Of a DNA stretch of 64,000 bases, positions 38,487 through 48,055 are shown in pieces (positions within the stretch are counted from its first letter, which is position 1; each line of letters opens with the position of its first letter). Under the pieces are notes generated by a model. That model was given only the letters and a program-made list of their open reading frames with translations. It was not told the origin of the DNA and searched no databases. Source of the DNA: a candidate division TM6 bacterium GW2011_GWE2_42_60. Lineage in GTDB: Bacteria > Babelota > Babeliae > Babelales > Babelaceae. Position numbers and translations under genes: made by a program. Where the stretch lies: NCBI GenBank assembly GCA_000996275.1, contig LCEG01000001.1:124001-188000 (forward strand). Reading direction: 5' to 3'.

Positions 38487-40703
38487 ATGAAGAAATTATT
38501 TCTGTTCATGCTTTTGTTGAGTCCACTTCCATTTTTTGCAACAGGCCGTTTTGATACAATAGACGATTTAGAGCGTTATGTGCAAACGCTTCCCGACAAT
38601 CCACAAGCAGATAATGATGATTGGGTTGATCCTGATTTTACCTCTTTTTACAAATCGCTTGAGCCTAATTTTTTTAAATCAATTTTTATTGACCTTGGGT
38701 TAATGGAGCTACCGTTTAATGTAATGCGACTGAGAGAACCGTTGTTGCGAGGGATAAAAAGCGCCCGACAAAAAATTACAGAACGCCCGTTTATGCGTAC
38801 GATCACCGTTTCTCAAGAGACAAAATTTGTTTTTTTTGGAGATCTTCATGCGGCAATTAAATCGTTTGTTCGGTCGCTGAGACAGCTTGAAAAAGAGGGT
38901 TTTATTGACAGGCAATTTGCCGTACGAGGTGATTCAACCTACCTTGTTTTCTTAGGGGATGTGATTAATCGTGGCGTGTATTCTTTTGATCTACTTGAAG
39001 TAATTCTCAAATTGATGGAGCGCAATCCTGAGCGTGTGATTTATTTGCGCGGGCACCAAGAAGCGTATTCCTATTGGAAGAGTTTTTTTGCAATGCGTGT
39101 TCCGCTCAACCGTTGGCAGCTCTTCTGGGGATCGGGAAAATCAAAGAAGACAGCGCTTGAAGATGAGATAGATGTTTTTTTTGATACATTGCCTGATGCA
39201 CTCTGTCTACAATCGTTAAGCGGAGAAGAAAAAATTTATTGCGCTCATGCTCCCGTTGCCCAAGAATTGCTCAGAACAAAAGGTACTCAGGCGATGATTG
39301 CAGGGGATTTTACATCTATTGTCAAAAAATCTCCAACGGGCCTCTATTTGAATGGTTTTAATGAAGGTGTGGCTGAGTGGACGCTTCTTTCGAGTCCAGT
39401 GCCGATTTATCAAAAATTTATGAATTTTTTTAATGACTCCTTTGGAGTTCTTTCGGTAAGTGGCAAGCTTTCTGAGGGGGTTCTTACTCATTTTTATCGT
39501 GATATACGATCAAAAGAAGATTTTAAACAAAAGCGATATCAGGTTGCTCTTGGATACGAAATTGATAAAACACATCCCGAGAAGCCGGCGCTCGTGATCC
39601 CTTTGTGCACAACGCTTGTTGTAACCGGTCCGATTCGTGCGATTGGGGCTGCGTGTGGGCATGGATTTCAGGCAGCGTTAGCTCAGTTGAATGATCAAGG
39701 TGGTTGTCATGGGTGCTTTTTCAAGCCCGTAGTTTATGATGATTTTTATGATCCGCTCATTACAGTTAAAAATATTAAGAAGATTATGGAAGAGTGGAAG
39801 ACTGATTTTGTTGTTACGCCTGTTGGATCACCAACTTTAACTGCCTATTTAGATCTCGTTAAAACGGGAGCTATGTCAGTCTTTTTCCCTCTGTCGGGAG
39901 GGCCTCAATTCAGAACGCCTTCGCTTACCAATATAATTCATGCACGTCGTTCTTATGTTGATGAAGTGCGCTGTCTTATAAAACATCTTATTAAAACCTA
40001 TGGTGCACGTCGCTTTGCGATTGTGTATCAAAACGACGCCTTTGGCCTTCCGCTCATGAAAGCAGCACGAGAAGAGCTTAAGACTTATGGTATTACGGAC
40101 CCTACAGAAGTTTCGTTCTCCCGTGATCAGATTATTTTTAAAGATGAGACGCAGAAGGTGCGACAAGCTAATCCCGAAGCAGTGGCGCTTTTCTTTGCAT
40201 CGAGTAGTTTGGCAGAGAGCTTTTTAATAGAGCTCGGCGCTACTTTCCCTATAGGGAGGCATCTTTTTGCTACTTCTATTTTGGATGATGAATCATTCCG
40301 CTATGTTTTACAAGAGCGTGGTATCAAATTTACTTTTTCTTATGTTGCACCCGATGTGTTTGGCGATACACCGTTGGTAAAAGATTATCGCAAAGCGATG
40401 GACCGATTTAATTATACCTATGATAGTAACTCGTTGGATGGCTATCTCGCCGGAGCTCTTATAGGCGATGCTATCGCTCATCTCAAGCCACCCTACACGG
40501 GCAAACGTTTAATGGCCTATTTTACTGCATTCAAAAACTATCCATTTAAGGGTTTGTCATTGACGTTTGATCCACAGACGCGTTCTCTTAATTTACCAAT
40601 TTGGGTCAAATCGGAGAAAGGGAAAATAGAAGTCGGAGATATCTCGGCTCCCCCTGCGTCTGTACCTGTGCCCGCGCCTGTTACAAAGAAAAATGCGAAG
40701 TAA
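38487..40703 (+). CDS. Exported fusion of metallophosphatase and type I periplasmic binding protein
   Basis: The 738-residue protein starts with a signal peptide (MKKLFLFMLLLSPLPFFATG). Residues about 110-260 form a calcineurin-like phosphatase domain with GDLHA (118-122), GDVINRG (157-163), RGHQE (188-192, the GNHE position) and a metal-binding His at 254. Residues about 368-720 form a type I periplasmic binding domain of the branched-chain amino acid receptor kind, with GFQAALAQLNDQGGCHG, VYDDFYDP and FFPLSG. The C-terminus is Pro/Val-rich. AAGGAGAAG precedes the ATG. I know no named family with this domain order. Both domains should lie in the periplasm, next to the receptor side of the upstream ion channel. 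Confidence 0.8.
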   Translation: MKKLFLFMLLLSPLPFFATGRFDTIDDLERYVQTLPDNPQADNDDWVDPDFTSFYKSLEPNFFKSIFIDLGLMELPFNVMRLREPLLRGIKSARQKITERPFMRTITVSQETKFVFFGDLHAAIKSFVRSLRQLEKEGFIDRQFAVRGDSTYLVFLGDVINRGVYSFDLLEVILKLMERNPERVIYLRGHQEAYSYWKSFFAMRVPLNRWQLFWGSGKSKKTALEDEIDVFFDTLPDALCLQSLSGEEKIYCAHAPVAQELLRTKGTQAMIAGDFTSIVKKSPTGLYLNGFNEGVAEWTLLSSPVPIYQKFMNFFNDSFGVLSVSGKLSEGVLTHFYRDIRSKEDFKQKRYQVALGYEIDKTHPEKPALVIPLCTTLVVTGPIRAIGAACGHGFQAALAQLNDQGGCHGCFFKPVVYDDFYDPLITVKNIKKIMEEWKTDFVVTPVGSPTLTAYLDLVKTGAMSVFFPLSGGPQFRTPSLTNIIHARRSYVDEVRCLIKHLIKTYGARRFAIVYQNDAFGLPLMKAAREELKTYGITDPTEVSFSRDQIIFKDETQKVRQANPEAVALFFASSSLAESFLIELGATFPIGRHLFATSILDDESFRYVLQERGIKFTFSYVAPDVFGDTPLVKDYRKAMDRFNYTYDSNSLDGYLAGALIGDAIAHLKPPYTGKRLMAYFTAFKNYPFKGLSLTFDPQTRSLNLPIWVKSEKGKIEVGDISAPPASVPVPAPVTKKNAK
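40647..40703 (+). repeat. Direct duplication of the gene 3' end, copy 1
   Basis: The last 57 bases of the fusion gene, including its stop codon, recur without a mismatch at 40966-41022. The 262 bases between the copies contain a complete palindromic miniature element. Confidence 0.97.
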
Positions 40704-40755
40704 GTAATATCCGCCCAGCCACGATCCGTCTTTTGGCGAAGAAAAAACGCCCCTA

Positions 40756-40909
40756 CCGCTCATCCCGAGTGTTTTCATCGAAGATGAAAATGTATCGAGG
40801 GAGAATGGCGATACATTTTTTTGTATGTCCATAAAAAATGAGAGGCAAAATATCTTCCTGCCTTGCTCCCTCGATACATTTTCCTACGGAAAATACTCGG
40901 GATGAGCGG
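40756..40909. mobile_element. Palindromic miniature element, copy B (154 bp)
   Basis: It begins CCGCTCATCCCGAGT and ends in the reverse complement of that sequence. Left (40756-40810) and right (40865-40909) ends each fold into a hairpin, with TTTTCATCGAAGATGAAAA at the left centre. It lies in the convergent gap between the phosphatase fusion gene and metG and has no coding content. Confidence 0.85.
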
Positions 40910-40965
40910 CGCAGAAAAGATTCATCTTTAAGAAGCTTATTTATCGTGTATATTAGGCTTCCATC

Positions 40966-41022
40966 GCTCCCCCTGCGTCTGTACCTGTGCCCGCGCCTGT
41001 TACAAAGAAAAATGCGAAGTAA
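40966..41022 (+). repeat. Direct duplication of the gene 3' end, copy 2
   Basis: An exact 57-base copy of 40647-40703. It has no start codon or upstream gene part, so it is a non-coding remnant just before the metG stop codon. Confidence 0.97.
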
Positions 41023-41037
41023 TTTACCTAATCGGGA

Positions 41038-42975
41038 TTACTTTAATTTTGTACCAGCCGGAACAGACTCGTCAGCGCGAACAATAGTCGGTTTGCCGTC
41101 GCTATTGGTTGCCATGAGCATCATGCCCTGTGACGTAATACCAAAAAGTTCACGGGGTTTAAGATTGAGTACAAACACAGTCTTGATACCCATGAGTTCT
41201 TCTGGTGTATAAAACTTTTTAACCCCTGCACAGATCGTGCGGAGGCCGTAGGTCCCACAGTCGACGGTGAGCTTATAAATCTTGTCGGATTTTGCTACAT
41301 CTTCAACGGCGGTTATCGTGCCAACAGCTAACTCTGTTTTTATAAAATCTTCGATTGCAAGATAGTTTTGAACCGGGATTTCGGGGGTTGTCGTCATATC
41401 TGGTTTCTTTTCTTCGTATTTAGTGAACAGTGGCTCAAGAGGAGAAAGTGTAAAATCGGTATTGAATTTTCCCTCATGAAGCAGGGTAATGTAGTTGGTG
41501 CCTTCAGTAAATTCAACACCGAGAGCTTTAAAAAGTTTTTCGATTGTTGCAGGCATTACGGGCCAGAGAAGCAGTCCTATGGCTTTGATTGCATGACAGG
41601 TTGTTGAAATGACTTCAGCAAAGCGTTCAGTGTCTGTTTTGACCAATTTCCATGGTTCTTGATCGTGAAAATAGCGATTAACCGAAGCAACAAAGCGCCA
41701 AAGAACGGCATAGGCTTGATGATAATAATAACGGCTCATTTCACGTTCAAAGTCTTCAAGCATTTTATGCATGGCGTTTTGAAGTTGAACGTCTGCATCG
41801 TGGCGGTGCCAGGGCGCAGGAACGTGCGCAAGATTGTTTTTGAGCGCAAGCGTAAGCATACGGTTGACGAGGTTCCCAAAGTCATTTGCAAGATCTGTAT
41901 TGATGCGATTTTCAAGGTCTTCGGTATTAAAAGAAGAGTCTTGTGAAATGGCAACATAGCGCATGAGGTAATAACGTATCGGATCGATGCCATACTGTTT
42001 TCCGAGCTCAACAGGGTCAACAACATTGCCGAGTGATTTCGACATTTTTTCGCCATTAATGCGGATCCATCCATGCACCAATAATTTACGGGGAAGAGGA
42101 AGTCCTGTTGCCATCAAGAATGCTGGCCAATAGACGGCATGAAAGCGAACGATATCTTTTCCAAGAACCTGAAGGTCTGCCGGCCACCATGTATTAAATT
42201 CTTCCGTGCGGTTTTTGTCGCCGAATCCTATTGCGGTAAGATAATTATTAAGTGCATCGGCCCAGACGTAGGTGACGTGACTGGGATCTCCAGGGAATGG
42301 AATGCCCCAGGTAATAGTTTTACGAGAGATAGAGAGATCTTTAAGCCCATTTTCAACAAAAGAGATTACTTCGTTAAGACGTTCTGGCGGGGTGATAAAA
42401 TCAGGATTTTCTTTGTAAAATTTGAGAAGGCGGTCTTGATAAGCTGAAAGTTTGAAAAAGTAACACTCTTCTGAGACCCAGCGTGCTTTGTTGCCCGACA
42501 TGAGCGATACAGGTGGTTCGCCCGGTTCGCGAAATTCAAGATCTTTTTCTGTTAAAAATGCTTCTTGCGAAAGATCATACCACCCTTCGTAAGTTGCTTT
42601 GTAAATATCACCCTGTTTTTGAAGTTGCACAATCCAGTCTTGAACGGCTTTAACATGGTACTGGTCAGTTGTGCGAATAAAGTGGTTGTAGGCGATATTA
42701 TATTGCTTCCATGGCTCTTTAAAAGCAGGGACAAGACTATCGACAAATGCTTGAGGTTGCATACCCATTTTTTCAGCTGCTTCGGCAACTTTCTGTCCAT
42801 GTTCATCAGTGCCCGTGAGCATAAAAGTATCACATCCTTTGAGGCGATTCCAGCGCGCTGCAACGTCAGCAAGCAGTGTTGGGTAGAGTGATCCAAGGTG
42901 TGGTTTTGCATTGACGTAGTAAATAGGAGTTGTGACGTAAAATGAGCAAAGGGCGGTTGTTTTATTATTTGCCAT
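41038..42975 (-). CDS. metG: Methionine--tRNA ligase
   Basis: MetRS charges tRNA-Met for initiation and elongation. The 645-residue protein has HLGS (26-29), KMSKS (310-314) and a C-terminal tRNA-binding EMAP-type domain (from about residue 545). The CxxC metal-binding pair found in many MetRS connective peptides is replaced by YDLSQE, as in the zinc-free subgroup. I chose ATG 42975, preceded by GAGGACC, over an in-frame ATG at 43047. Confidence 0.96.
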   Translation of the reverse strand: MANNKTTALCSFYVTTPIYYVNAKPHLGSLYPTLLADVAARWNRLKGCDTFMLTGTDEHGQKVAEAAEKMGMQPQAFVDSLVPAFKEPWKQYNIAYNHFIRTTDQYHVKAVQDWIVQLQKQGDIYKATYEGWYDLSQEAFLTEKDLEFREPGEPPVSLMSGNKARWVSEECYFFKLSAYQDRLLKFYKENPDFITPPERLNEVISFVENGLKDLSISRKTITWGIPFPGDPSHVTYVWADALNNYLTAIGFGDKNRTEEFNTWWPADLQVLGKDIVRFHAVYWPAFLMATGLPLPRKLLVHGWIRINGEKMSKSLGNVVDPVELGKQYGIDPIRYYLMRYVAISQDSSFNTEDLENRINTDLANDFGNLVNRMLTLALKNNLAHVPAPWHRHDADVQLQNAMHKMLEDFEREMSRYYYHQAYAVLWRFVASVNRYFHDQEPWKLVKTDTERFAEVISTTCHAIKAIGLLLWPVMPATIEKLFKALGVEFTEGTNYITLLHEGKFNTDFTLSPLEPLFTKYEEKKPDMTTTPEIPVQNYLAIEDFIKTELAVGTITAVEDVAKSDKIYKLTVDCGTYGLRTICAGVKKFYTPEELMGIKTVFVLNLKPRELFGITSQGMMLMATNSDGKPTIVRADESVPAGTKLK

Positions 42976-43070
42976 AAGGTCCTCACGGGAAAAGCAGGAT
43001 GAATAGTATCTACGTTTAAGTATAAACACTAAACAGGATGAGCGCAAAGCGAGGACCTTCGTATGGTATT

Positions 43071-45491
43071 TTACTTTTCTTCTATTTCTCTGGGGTCTTT
43101 CTTATTTTTTTTATTGTCGGGATTTTCTAATTCTTGTTTCTTTATGCGTTCAATCAATAGTTTTTTTAGTTCCTCAAAAACAGCAGGAGAACCTTCATAA
43201 AACTCTTTTAATCCAACGTTGTTATCTTTCCCAAGATGAAGATTTTTTATTAGAGGGCAGTTTTCGAGAATTGGTAAAAGTCCTTCAAGAGAAATTACTG
43301 ATTCCGAGAGATCAAGATACTCAAGTTTTTTCAGCTTTTCCCAGTTGAGGTTTTTAAGTGGAAGAGTATCGCATGCCGTGAGGTCAAGGTACTTAAGATT
43401 GATACAGCTGTCCAAAATAGGCTGGAGACATCCTTCAACCATGAGGTTACGCGACAAATCAAGCGAAGTAAGGGTTCCTCCGAGGGAGCTCCAATTAAGG
43501 TTTTTGAGAGTAAACTTACTGTTGCAACTACACGAAAGATCCAATGTCTTAAGGTTAACGCAGCCCTGCAGTATCTTTTGCAGTGCTCCATGTTTTATAT
43601 TTGCGTAGCAAATGTGCAGGCATTCTAAGCTCTTTCCTAACTTACTCCAATTAAACACTCCTGAAGGAAATGATTCCATAGAAAGAAAGAGTTTTTTAAA
43701 TGAGCAATTATCCAAAATATAACGCAAGTATTCGGGCTTGATTTCTATATTAGCTCCCTCAATTCCTAATTCGAGGACAGTAAGATCTTTTAAAAGACTC
43801 AGATCGATCGTATCAAGGTTGAATTTAGAATCGGCATCACCACAAATCAGCCCTTTAAGCGATTTAAGTTGAGGACAACCTTTTCTAATTTTTTTGAGAC
43901 TTTCGTTAGAAATAAGCAGATTGTTATCGAGACTGAGTGTTGTAAGGTTTTTGAAAAGAGTCCAATCGACACCAGTAGTCCAGTCAAAATCAGCCTCTTT
44001 ATTGTTGTGATCGCGCTTTGGATTACTTAAGACTAATGTCGTAAGCTTTGGACAACAACGGCCGATTTTTTCAAGTTCTTTGTTTGAGAGATTTGTTGCT
44101 CCTTTTACATTGAGTATCCTAAGCTCTCTAACATTACTCCAATCAATATTTTCTAGAGAAAGCCCTCTACAGTCTCTCAAATCTAATATCTTAAGCTTTG
44201 GGCAATTAGAGAGAATCTTTTGTAAACCAGGGCCGGTAATAAATGGTCTTTTAATGCTAAGGATTGTTATTTCTTTGGCCGTGCTCCAGTCAAGATCAAC
44301 GAAGTAGTCAAAGAACGCGGGGTGTTTTTTGAGGATGTTACGCATAAAGTCAGCACGTTTTTCAGGAGACATGCTTTTAAGGGTTTTGGTATGCTGGTTA
44401 ATAAGCAGGACAAGTGCGTCAATATGGTCTTTTGTGAGACTTTCGCGAAAATATACGGGAAGCAGCTCTTTTATGCCTAAACTGTCTGTAGCATTTGCTA
44501 TATCGTTCCAGTTAAGGTCTCCAAGGAGGAGGTGCCCGCATAGATCTAGACAGAGGTTATTGAGTTTACTGCAGTTACTCAAAATATTTTGGAGCCCCTG
44601 GGCTTGAATATTAGTTTGACCGAGATCAAAAGTTTTGAGGTGCTTAAACTTGTCCCATTCGGGGATAGAGAAGTATTTTCCGATGTTCGGATTCTCTTCA
44701 AAAGCCTTGTTTATTTCAAATGAGCGTTGAGGCTCTGCCATGGCATTAATTCCTGCAATCTTGCCTAATGCTTTTCGATCGGGATGATTTTCGTCAACGC
44801 CACCTGCACAAACCTTACATTCGTTAAGAAATACTTTAAAATCTATATTCTTGCATGCATTTAAATTTAAATTTTCTAGATTTGGAAAAAAGGGAGCCAT
44901 AATACTGAATTGGGTATCATTAACAGAGCTATTCTCTAAGGAAACTTTTTTTATACGGTGCCATGTTTTCCCATTACATGCTTTCCCATTAACTGGTACA
45001 ACAAAATCTTGAACTGGTGCGACAAAATCCTGAGGACGCTCAATTTTAAGAAGTTCTATGTGTGTTTTTTCCATAAACTTAGCAACATGTCTTCTTTGTT
45101 TGAATACTGTATTTTCATCCGTAGAAAATGAAGGGAGTGTTAACATGTTCGAGCGAATTTTAGGAGCTTCTATATTCCCGTTAAGGTTTGATTCGTAAAA
45201 AAGTGACTTAAAATAAGCGCTCAGTAATCGCAAGGCATACTTATCTTTTAGAGGCAAATACTGAGCAATAACGGTCCAGCAATCGTCGGGCATGTTACAG
45301 ATAGGAAGTTTTTCGTTACGATATTTGGCTGCTACCAGCTGCTGCACGAGCTTTCTCTTTTTGTTGTTATCAGGGGTTTTGTTTTCAAAAGCATCCGAAA
45401 ACAAACGTATTTTTTCATTTTTGCCATTGCTTGCTGTAAGCAGAAAAGGGCATGCGAGAAGGGTGATAAGGAGTATCTTCTTAATTTTCAT
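43071..45491 (-). CDS. Exported F-box/leucine-rich-repeat protein, paralogue 1
   Basis: The 806-residue protein has a signal peptide (MKIKKILLITLLACPFLLTA), an F-box-like motif at residues about 62-99 (LPICNMPDDCWTVIAQYLPL followed by ALRLLSAYFKSLF) and then many leucine-rich repeats of the cysteine-containing type, such as ILSNCPKLKILDLRDC. In eukaryotes F-box/LRR proteins are substrate receptors of SCF ubiquitin ligases. A bacterial exported version is likely to act in the host. The start was placed at 45491 by comparison with the paralogue next to it; ATG 45500 is also possible. Export route is unknown. Confidence 0.82.
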   Translation of the reverse strand: MKIKKILLITLLACPFLLTASNGKNEKIRLFSDAFENKTPDNNKKRKLVQQLVAAKYRNEKLPICNMPDDCWTVIAQYLPLKDKYALRLLSAYFKSLFYESNLNGNIEAPKIRSNMLTLPSFSTDENTVFKQRRHVAKFMEKTHIELLKIERPQDFVAPVQDFVVPVNGKACNGKTWHRIKKVSLENSSVNDTQFSIMAPFFPNLENLNLNACKNIDFKVFLNECKVCAGGVDENHPDRKALGKIAGINAMAEPQRSFEINKAFEENPNIGKYFSIPEWDKFKHLKTFDLGQTNIQAQGLQNILSNCSKLNNLCLDLCGHLLLGDLNWNDIANATDSLGIKELLPVYFRESLTKDHIDALVLLINQHTKTLKSMSPEKRADFMRNILKKHPAFFDYFVDLDWSTAKEITILSIKRPFITGPGLQKILSNCPKLKILDLRDCRGLSLENIDWSNVRELRILNVKGATNLSNKELEKIGRCCPKLTTLVLSNPKRDHNNKEADFDWTTGVDWTLFKNLTTLSLDNNLLISNESLKKIRKGCPQLKSLKGLICGDADSKFNLDTIDLSLLKDLTVLELGIEGANIEIKPEYLRYILDNCSFKKLFLSMESFPSGVFNWSKLGKSLECLHICYANIKHGALQKILQGCVNLKTLDLSCSCNSKFTLKNLNWSSLGGTLTSLDLSRNLMVEGCLQPILDSCINLKYLDLTACDTLPLKNLNWEKLKKLEYLDLSESVISLEGLLPILENCPLIKNLHLGKDNNVGLKEFYEGSPAVFEELKKLLIERIKKQELENPDNKKNKKDPREIEEK

Positions 45492-45535
45492 GGTATCCAT
45501 TTCTTATATTTAATTATTTTGATAGCAACTCTAAT

Positions 45536-48055
45536 TCAATTCTTTTTTTCTTCTATTTCTCTGGAGTCTTCCTTTTTTTCTTTGGAATTCTCGATAGATT
45601 TTATTAAGTGATTTTCAAGCTCTTTAAATACCTCAGAGCCTCCTTTATAAATCCCGTCTAATCCAAAATTATCTTCAAGTTCTAGTTTGCTCAAAGACTG
45701 ACAGCCTTTGAGAATTGCCAAAAGCCCTTCAACAGATACATCGTTTGCGCCAGAAATCTTGAGATGTTTCAATTTTTTTACTCTGCTCCAATCAAGACTA
45801 TTGTCGAGCCGAAGGTTTGAACAGTCCTCACCAAGGAGCAATTCCTTAAGATTTGGACAACTTTTTAAAATGACTATGAGATCTGCTTTATATAAAGAAG
45901 ATGATGATAAATCAAGATACTCAAGTTCTTCTAACTTACTCCAATTAAGAGCGCCAATCCCTTCTCCATCGCTGTTCTTCAGTACTAATTTTTTTAGATG
46001 AATACAATGAGACATTATTGCTTTTAGCTCATCAACGGTTGCTCCTGCATCCGAAAGATTAAGTTCTTCAAGGGTGTTTCCTACGATACTCCAATCAAAA
46101 ATCCCGTCAGGAAGTAGCAGGTTGCATATAAATTTTTTGAGGGGACAATTTTTCAAAATATGATTCAACCCCGCTGCTCCAATTACGGAAAAGTCATCGG
46201 CAGAATATAATTCAAGATCGGTGATTTTGTTAAATAACTGCTTGTCAACTTCTTCAAATAACAACCCATCTTCATCGTCATCAATAAGAGTACATAACAC
46301 CCCATGAAGCGAGGTGAGTTTTGGACATCCCCTTAAGATTTTTTCAATACGATCATTTGAAGAGAAATCGCTATTACCGAGGTTAAGTACTTCAAGATTT
46401 TTAAAGAGCCCCCAATCAAGATTGCGGCACCAATCAAACTTTTTTTCGTCTAATTCGGCATCCGGAGAAGAGTCTTGTCCGCTCAAAAGCAGAGTTGAAA
46501 GAAGAGGGCACCCTTTGCCTAAGTTCTTGAGTGTGGAGTTCGAAATTGTTAAACCGCCAGATAAGTCAAGCAGGGTAAGTTTTTTAGTCTTGCTCCAGTC
46601 AATTTCTTCTAAAAGAGGCTCTTTACACCCTTTTAGTTTTAAAATTTCAAGATTTGGACAATTATTGAGAATTGCTTGTAAGTTCTCAGCCGTAATCAAT
46701 AAATTACTTAAATCGAGTGTAGTAAGATTTTTTGCCTTGCTCCAATCAATAGCGTTAAAAGAGAGCCCATAACTTTTTTTAAGTATGAGTTTTTGTAACC
46801 CAGGGCAATTACTTAGAATTTGGTTCAGCTCTGGAGCTGTAATAAACGTTTTTTCTAGCGTAAGTTCAACAAGGGATTTTGCATTGCGCCAGTCTATAAT
46901 GTCAAAATAACGGTAAAACACGGAATTCTTCTTAAGGGCATTACGCATAAACTCAGCACGTTTCTCTGCAGGAATAGTTTTGAGGGTTGGAATTTGCTTT
47001 TGAATGAGATCAATAAAAATTTTGCGTTGTTTGTTTGTTGTGGCGTAGTAAAAACACGCTATGTTTTCTTTAAGTGCTGCGTCAAGGTCAGGCTTACCTC
47101 CTATTGTATTCCAATCAATATCTCCAAGAAGAAGTTTTTTGCAGTTGTTTAAACGGAGCGTTTTAAGCTGAGGGCATCCCTTTAAAACACTCTGAAGTTT
47201 TCCGCTGGAAACGTTTGTTTCGTTAAGATTAAGAACTTCAAGTTGTGTGAGGCTAAACCATTCGTGCAGGGAAAAATATTCTTTAAATCGTGGACTCTCT
47301 TTAGCAACTTCTTGAAGCTTGGTGATGCGCCCTGCTTCAGACAACATGTTAATCGATGATAGTCCTCTTAACTTTTCGAAATCAGGATGATTTTGATTAA
47401 TCCCATTGATAGGAAGCTTACGCTCGTCAAAAAATAGTCCGGAATCAAATTTTTTACACCCCCGTAGGTTAAGGTTTTTTAGATTTGGATAGACTGAAAA
47501 CAATATATTAAGCTGCATATCAGAAAGAATAGTGCCCGAAAAATCAAGGTTTTTTGTATCTAGGAACACTTTAGTAGGGCTGGCGAAATCCTTCATCCGT
47601 TTAGTCACTATTTTTTTTATGCGGGTTTTGTTTATAAAGTTAGCAACTCGCATTTTCTGCGCACATATATTGGGATTACTTGAAGAAAGCTGCGGCATTG
47701 TAAAGAGTGGTATACGAATCTTAGAACATTGATCTACCGTACCATTAGTAACTGAGTTGTAAAAAAGAGACTCAAAGTGCGAGCTTACTAATCGCAGCGA
47801 AACCTTCTCATGAGAAGGCATGTACTTGGCAATAACGGTCCAGCAATCGTCGGGCATGTTACAGATAGGAAGTTTTTCGTTACGATATTTGGCTACCACC
47901 AACTGCTGCAGAAGTTTTCTCTTTTTGTTGTTATCAGGGATTTTGTTTTCAAAAGCATCTGAAAACAATCGTATTTTTTTATTCTTATCATTGCTTGCCG
48001 CAAGCAGAAAAGGGCATGCAAAAAGAGCGACAAGAAAAATATTCTTTATATTCAT
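45536..48055 (-). CDS. Exported F-box/leucine-rich-repeat protein, paralogue 2
   Basis: The 839-residue product is a tandem paralogue of its downstream neighbour. The signal peptide and the F-box-like region (residues 62-99, LPICNMPDDCWTVIAKYMPS and SLRLVSSHFESLF) are nearly the same, while the LRR part (from about residue 160) is clearly diverged. Repeats such as ILNNCPNLEILKLKGCKE are of the LRR-CC type seen in FBXL proteins. The two genes are 44 bases apart and could be one transcript. The host ubiquitin system is the expected target, as inference. Confidence 0.82.
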   Translation of the reverse strand: MNIKNIFLVALFACPFLLAASNDKNKKIRLFSDAFENKIPDNNKKRKLLQQLVVAKYRNEKLPICNMPDDCWTVIAKYMPSHEKVSLRLVSSHFESLFYNSVTNGTVDQCSKIRIPLFTMPQLSSSNPNICAQKMRVANFINKTRIKKIVTKRMKDFASPTKVFLDTKNLDFSGTILSDMQLNILFSVYPNLKNLNLRGCKKFDSGLFFDERKLPINGINQNHPDFEKLRGLSSINMLSEAGRITKLQEVAKESPRFKEYFSLHEWFSLTQLEVLNLNETNVSSGKLQSVLKGCPQLKTLRLNNCKKLLLGDIDWNTIGGKPDLDAALKENIACFYYATTNKQRKIFIDLIQKQIPTLKTIPAEKRAEFMRNALKKNSVFYRYFDIIDWRNAKSLVELTLEKTFITAPELNQILSNCPGLQKLILKKSYGLSFNAIDWSKAKNLTTLDLSNLLITAENLQAILNNCPNLEILKLKGCKEPLLEEIDWSKTKKLTLLDLSGGLTISNSTLKNLGKGCPLLSTLLLSGQDSSPDAELDEKKFDWCRNLDWGLFKNLEVLNLGNSDFSSNDRIEKILRGCPKLTSLHGVLCTLIDDDEDGLLFEEVDKQLFNKITDLELYSADDFSVIGAAGLNHILKNCPLKKFICNLLLPDGIFDWSIVGNTLEELNLSDAGATVDELKAIMSHCIHLKKLVLKNSDGEGIGALNWSKLEELEYLDLSSSSLYKADLIVILKSCPNLKELLLGEDCSNLRLDNSLDWSRVKKLKHLKISGANDVSVEGLLAILKGCQSLSKLELEDNFGLDGIYKGGSEVFKELENHLIKSIENSKEKKEDSREIEEKKN

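Noticed and set aside
40756-40909. Ordinary bidirectional terminator
   Set aside because: The hairpins lack consistent T-runs and the same unit with identical borders recurs elsewhere, so a mobile repeat explains it better.
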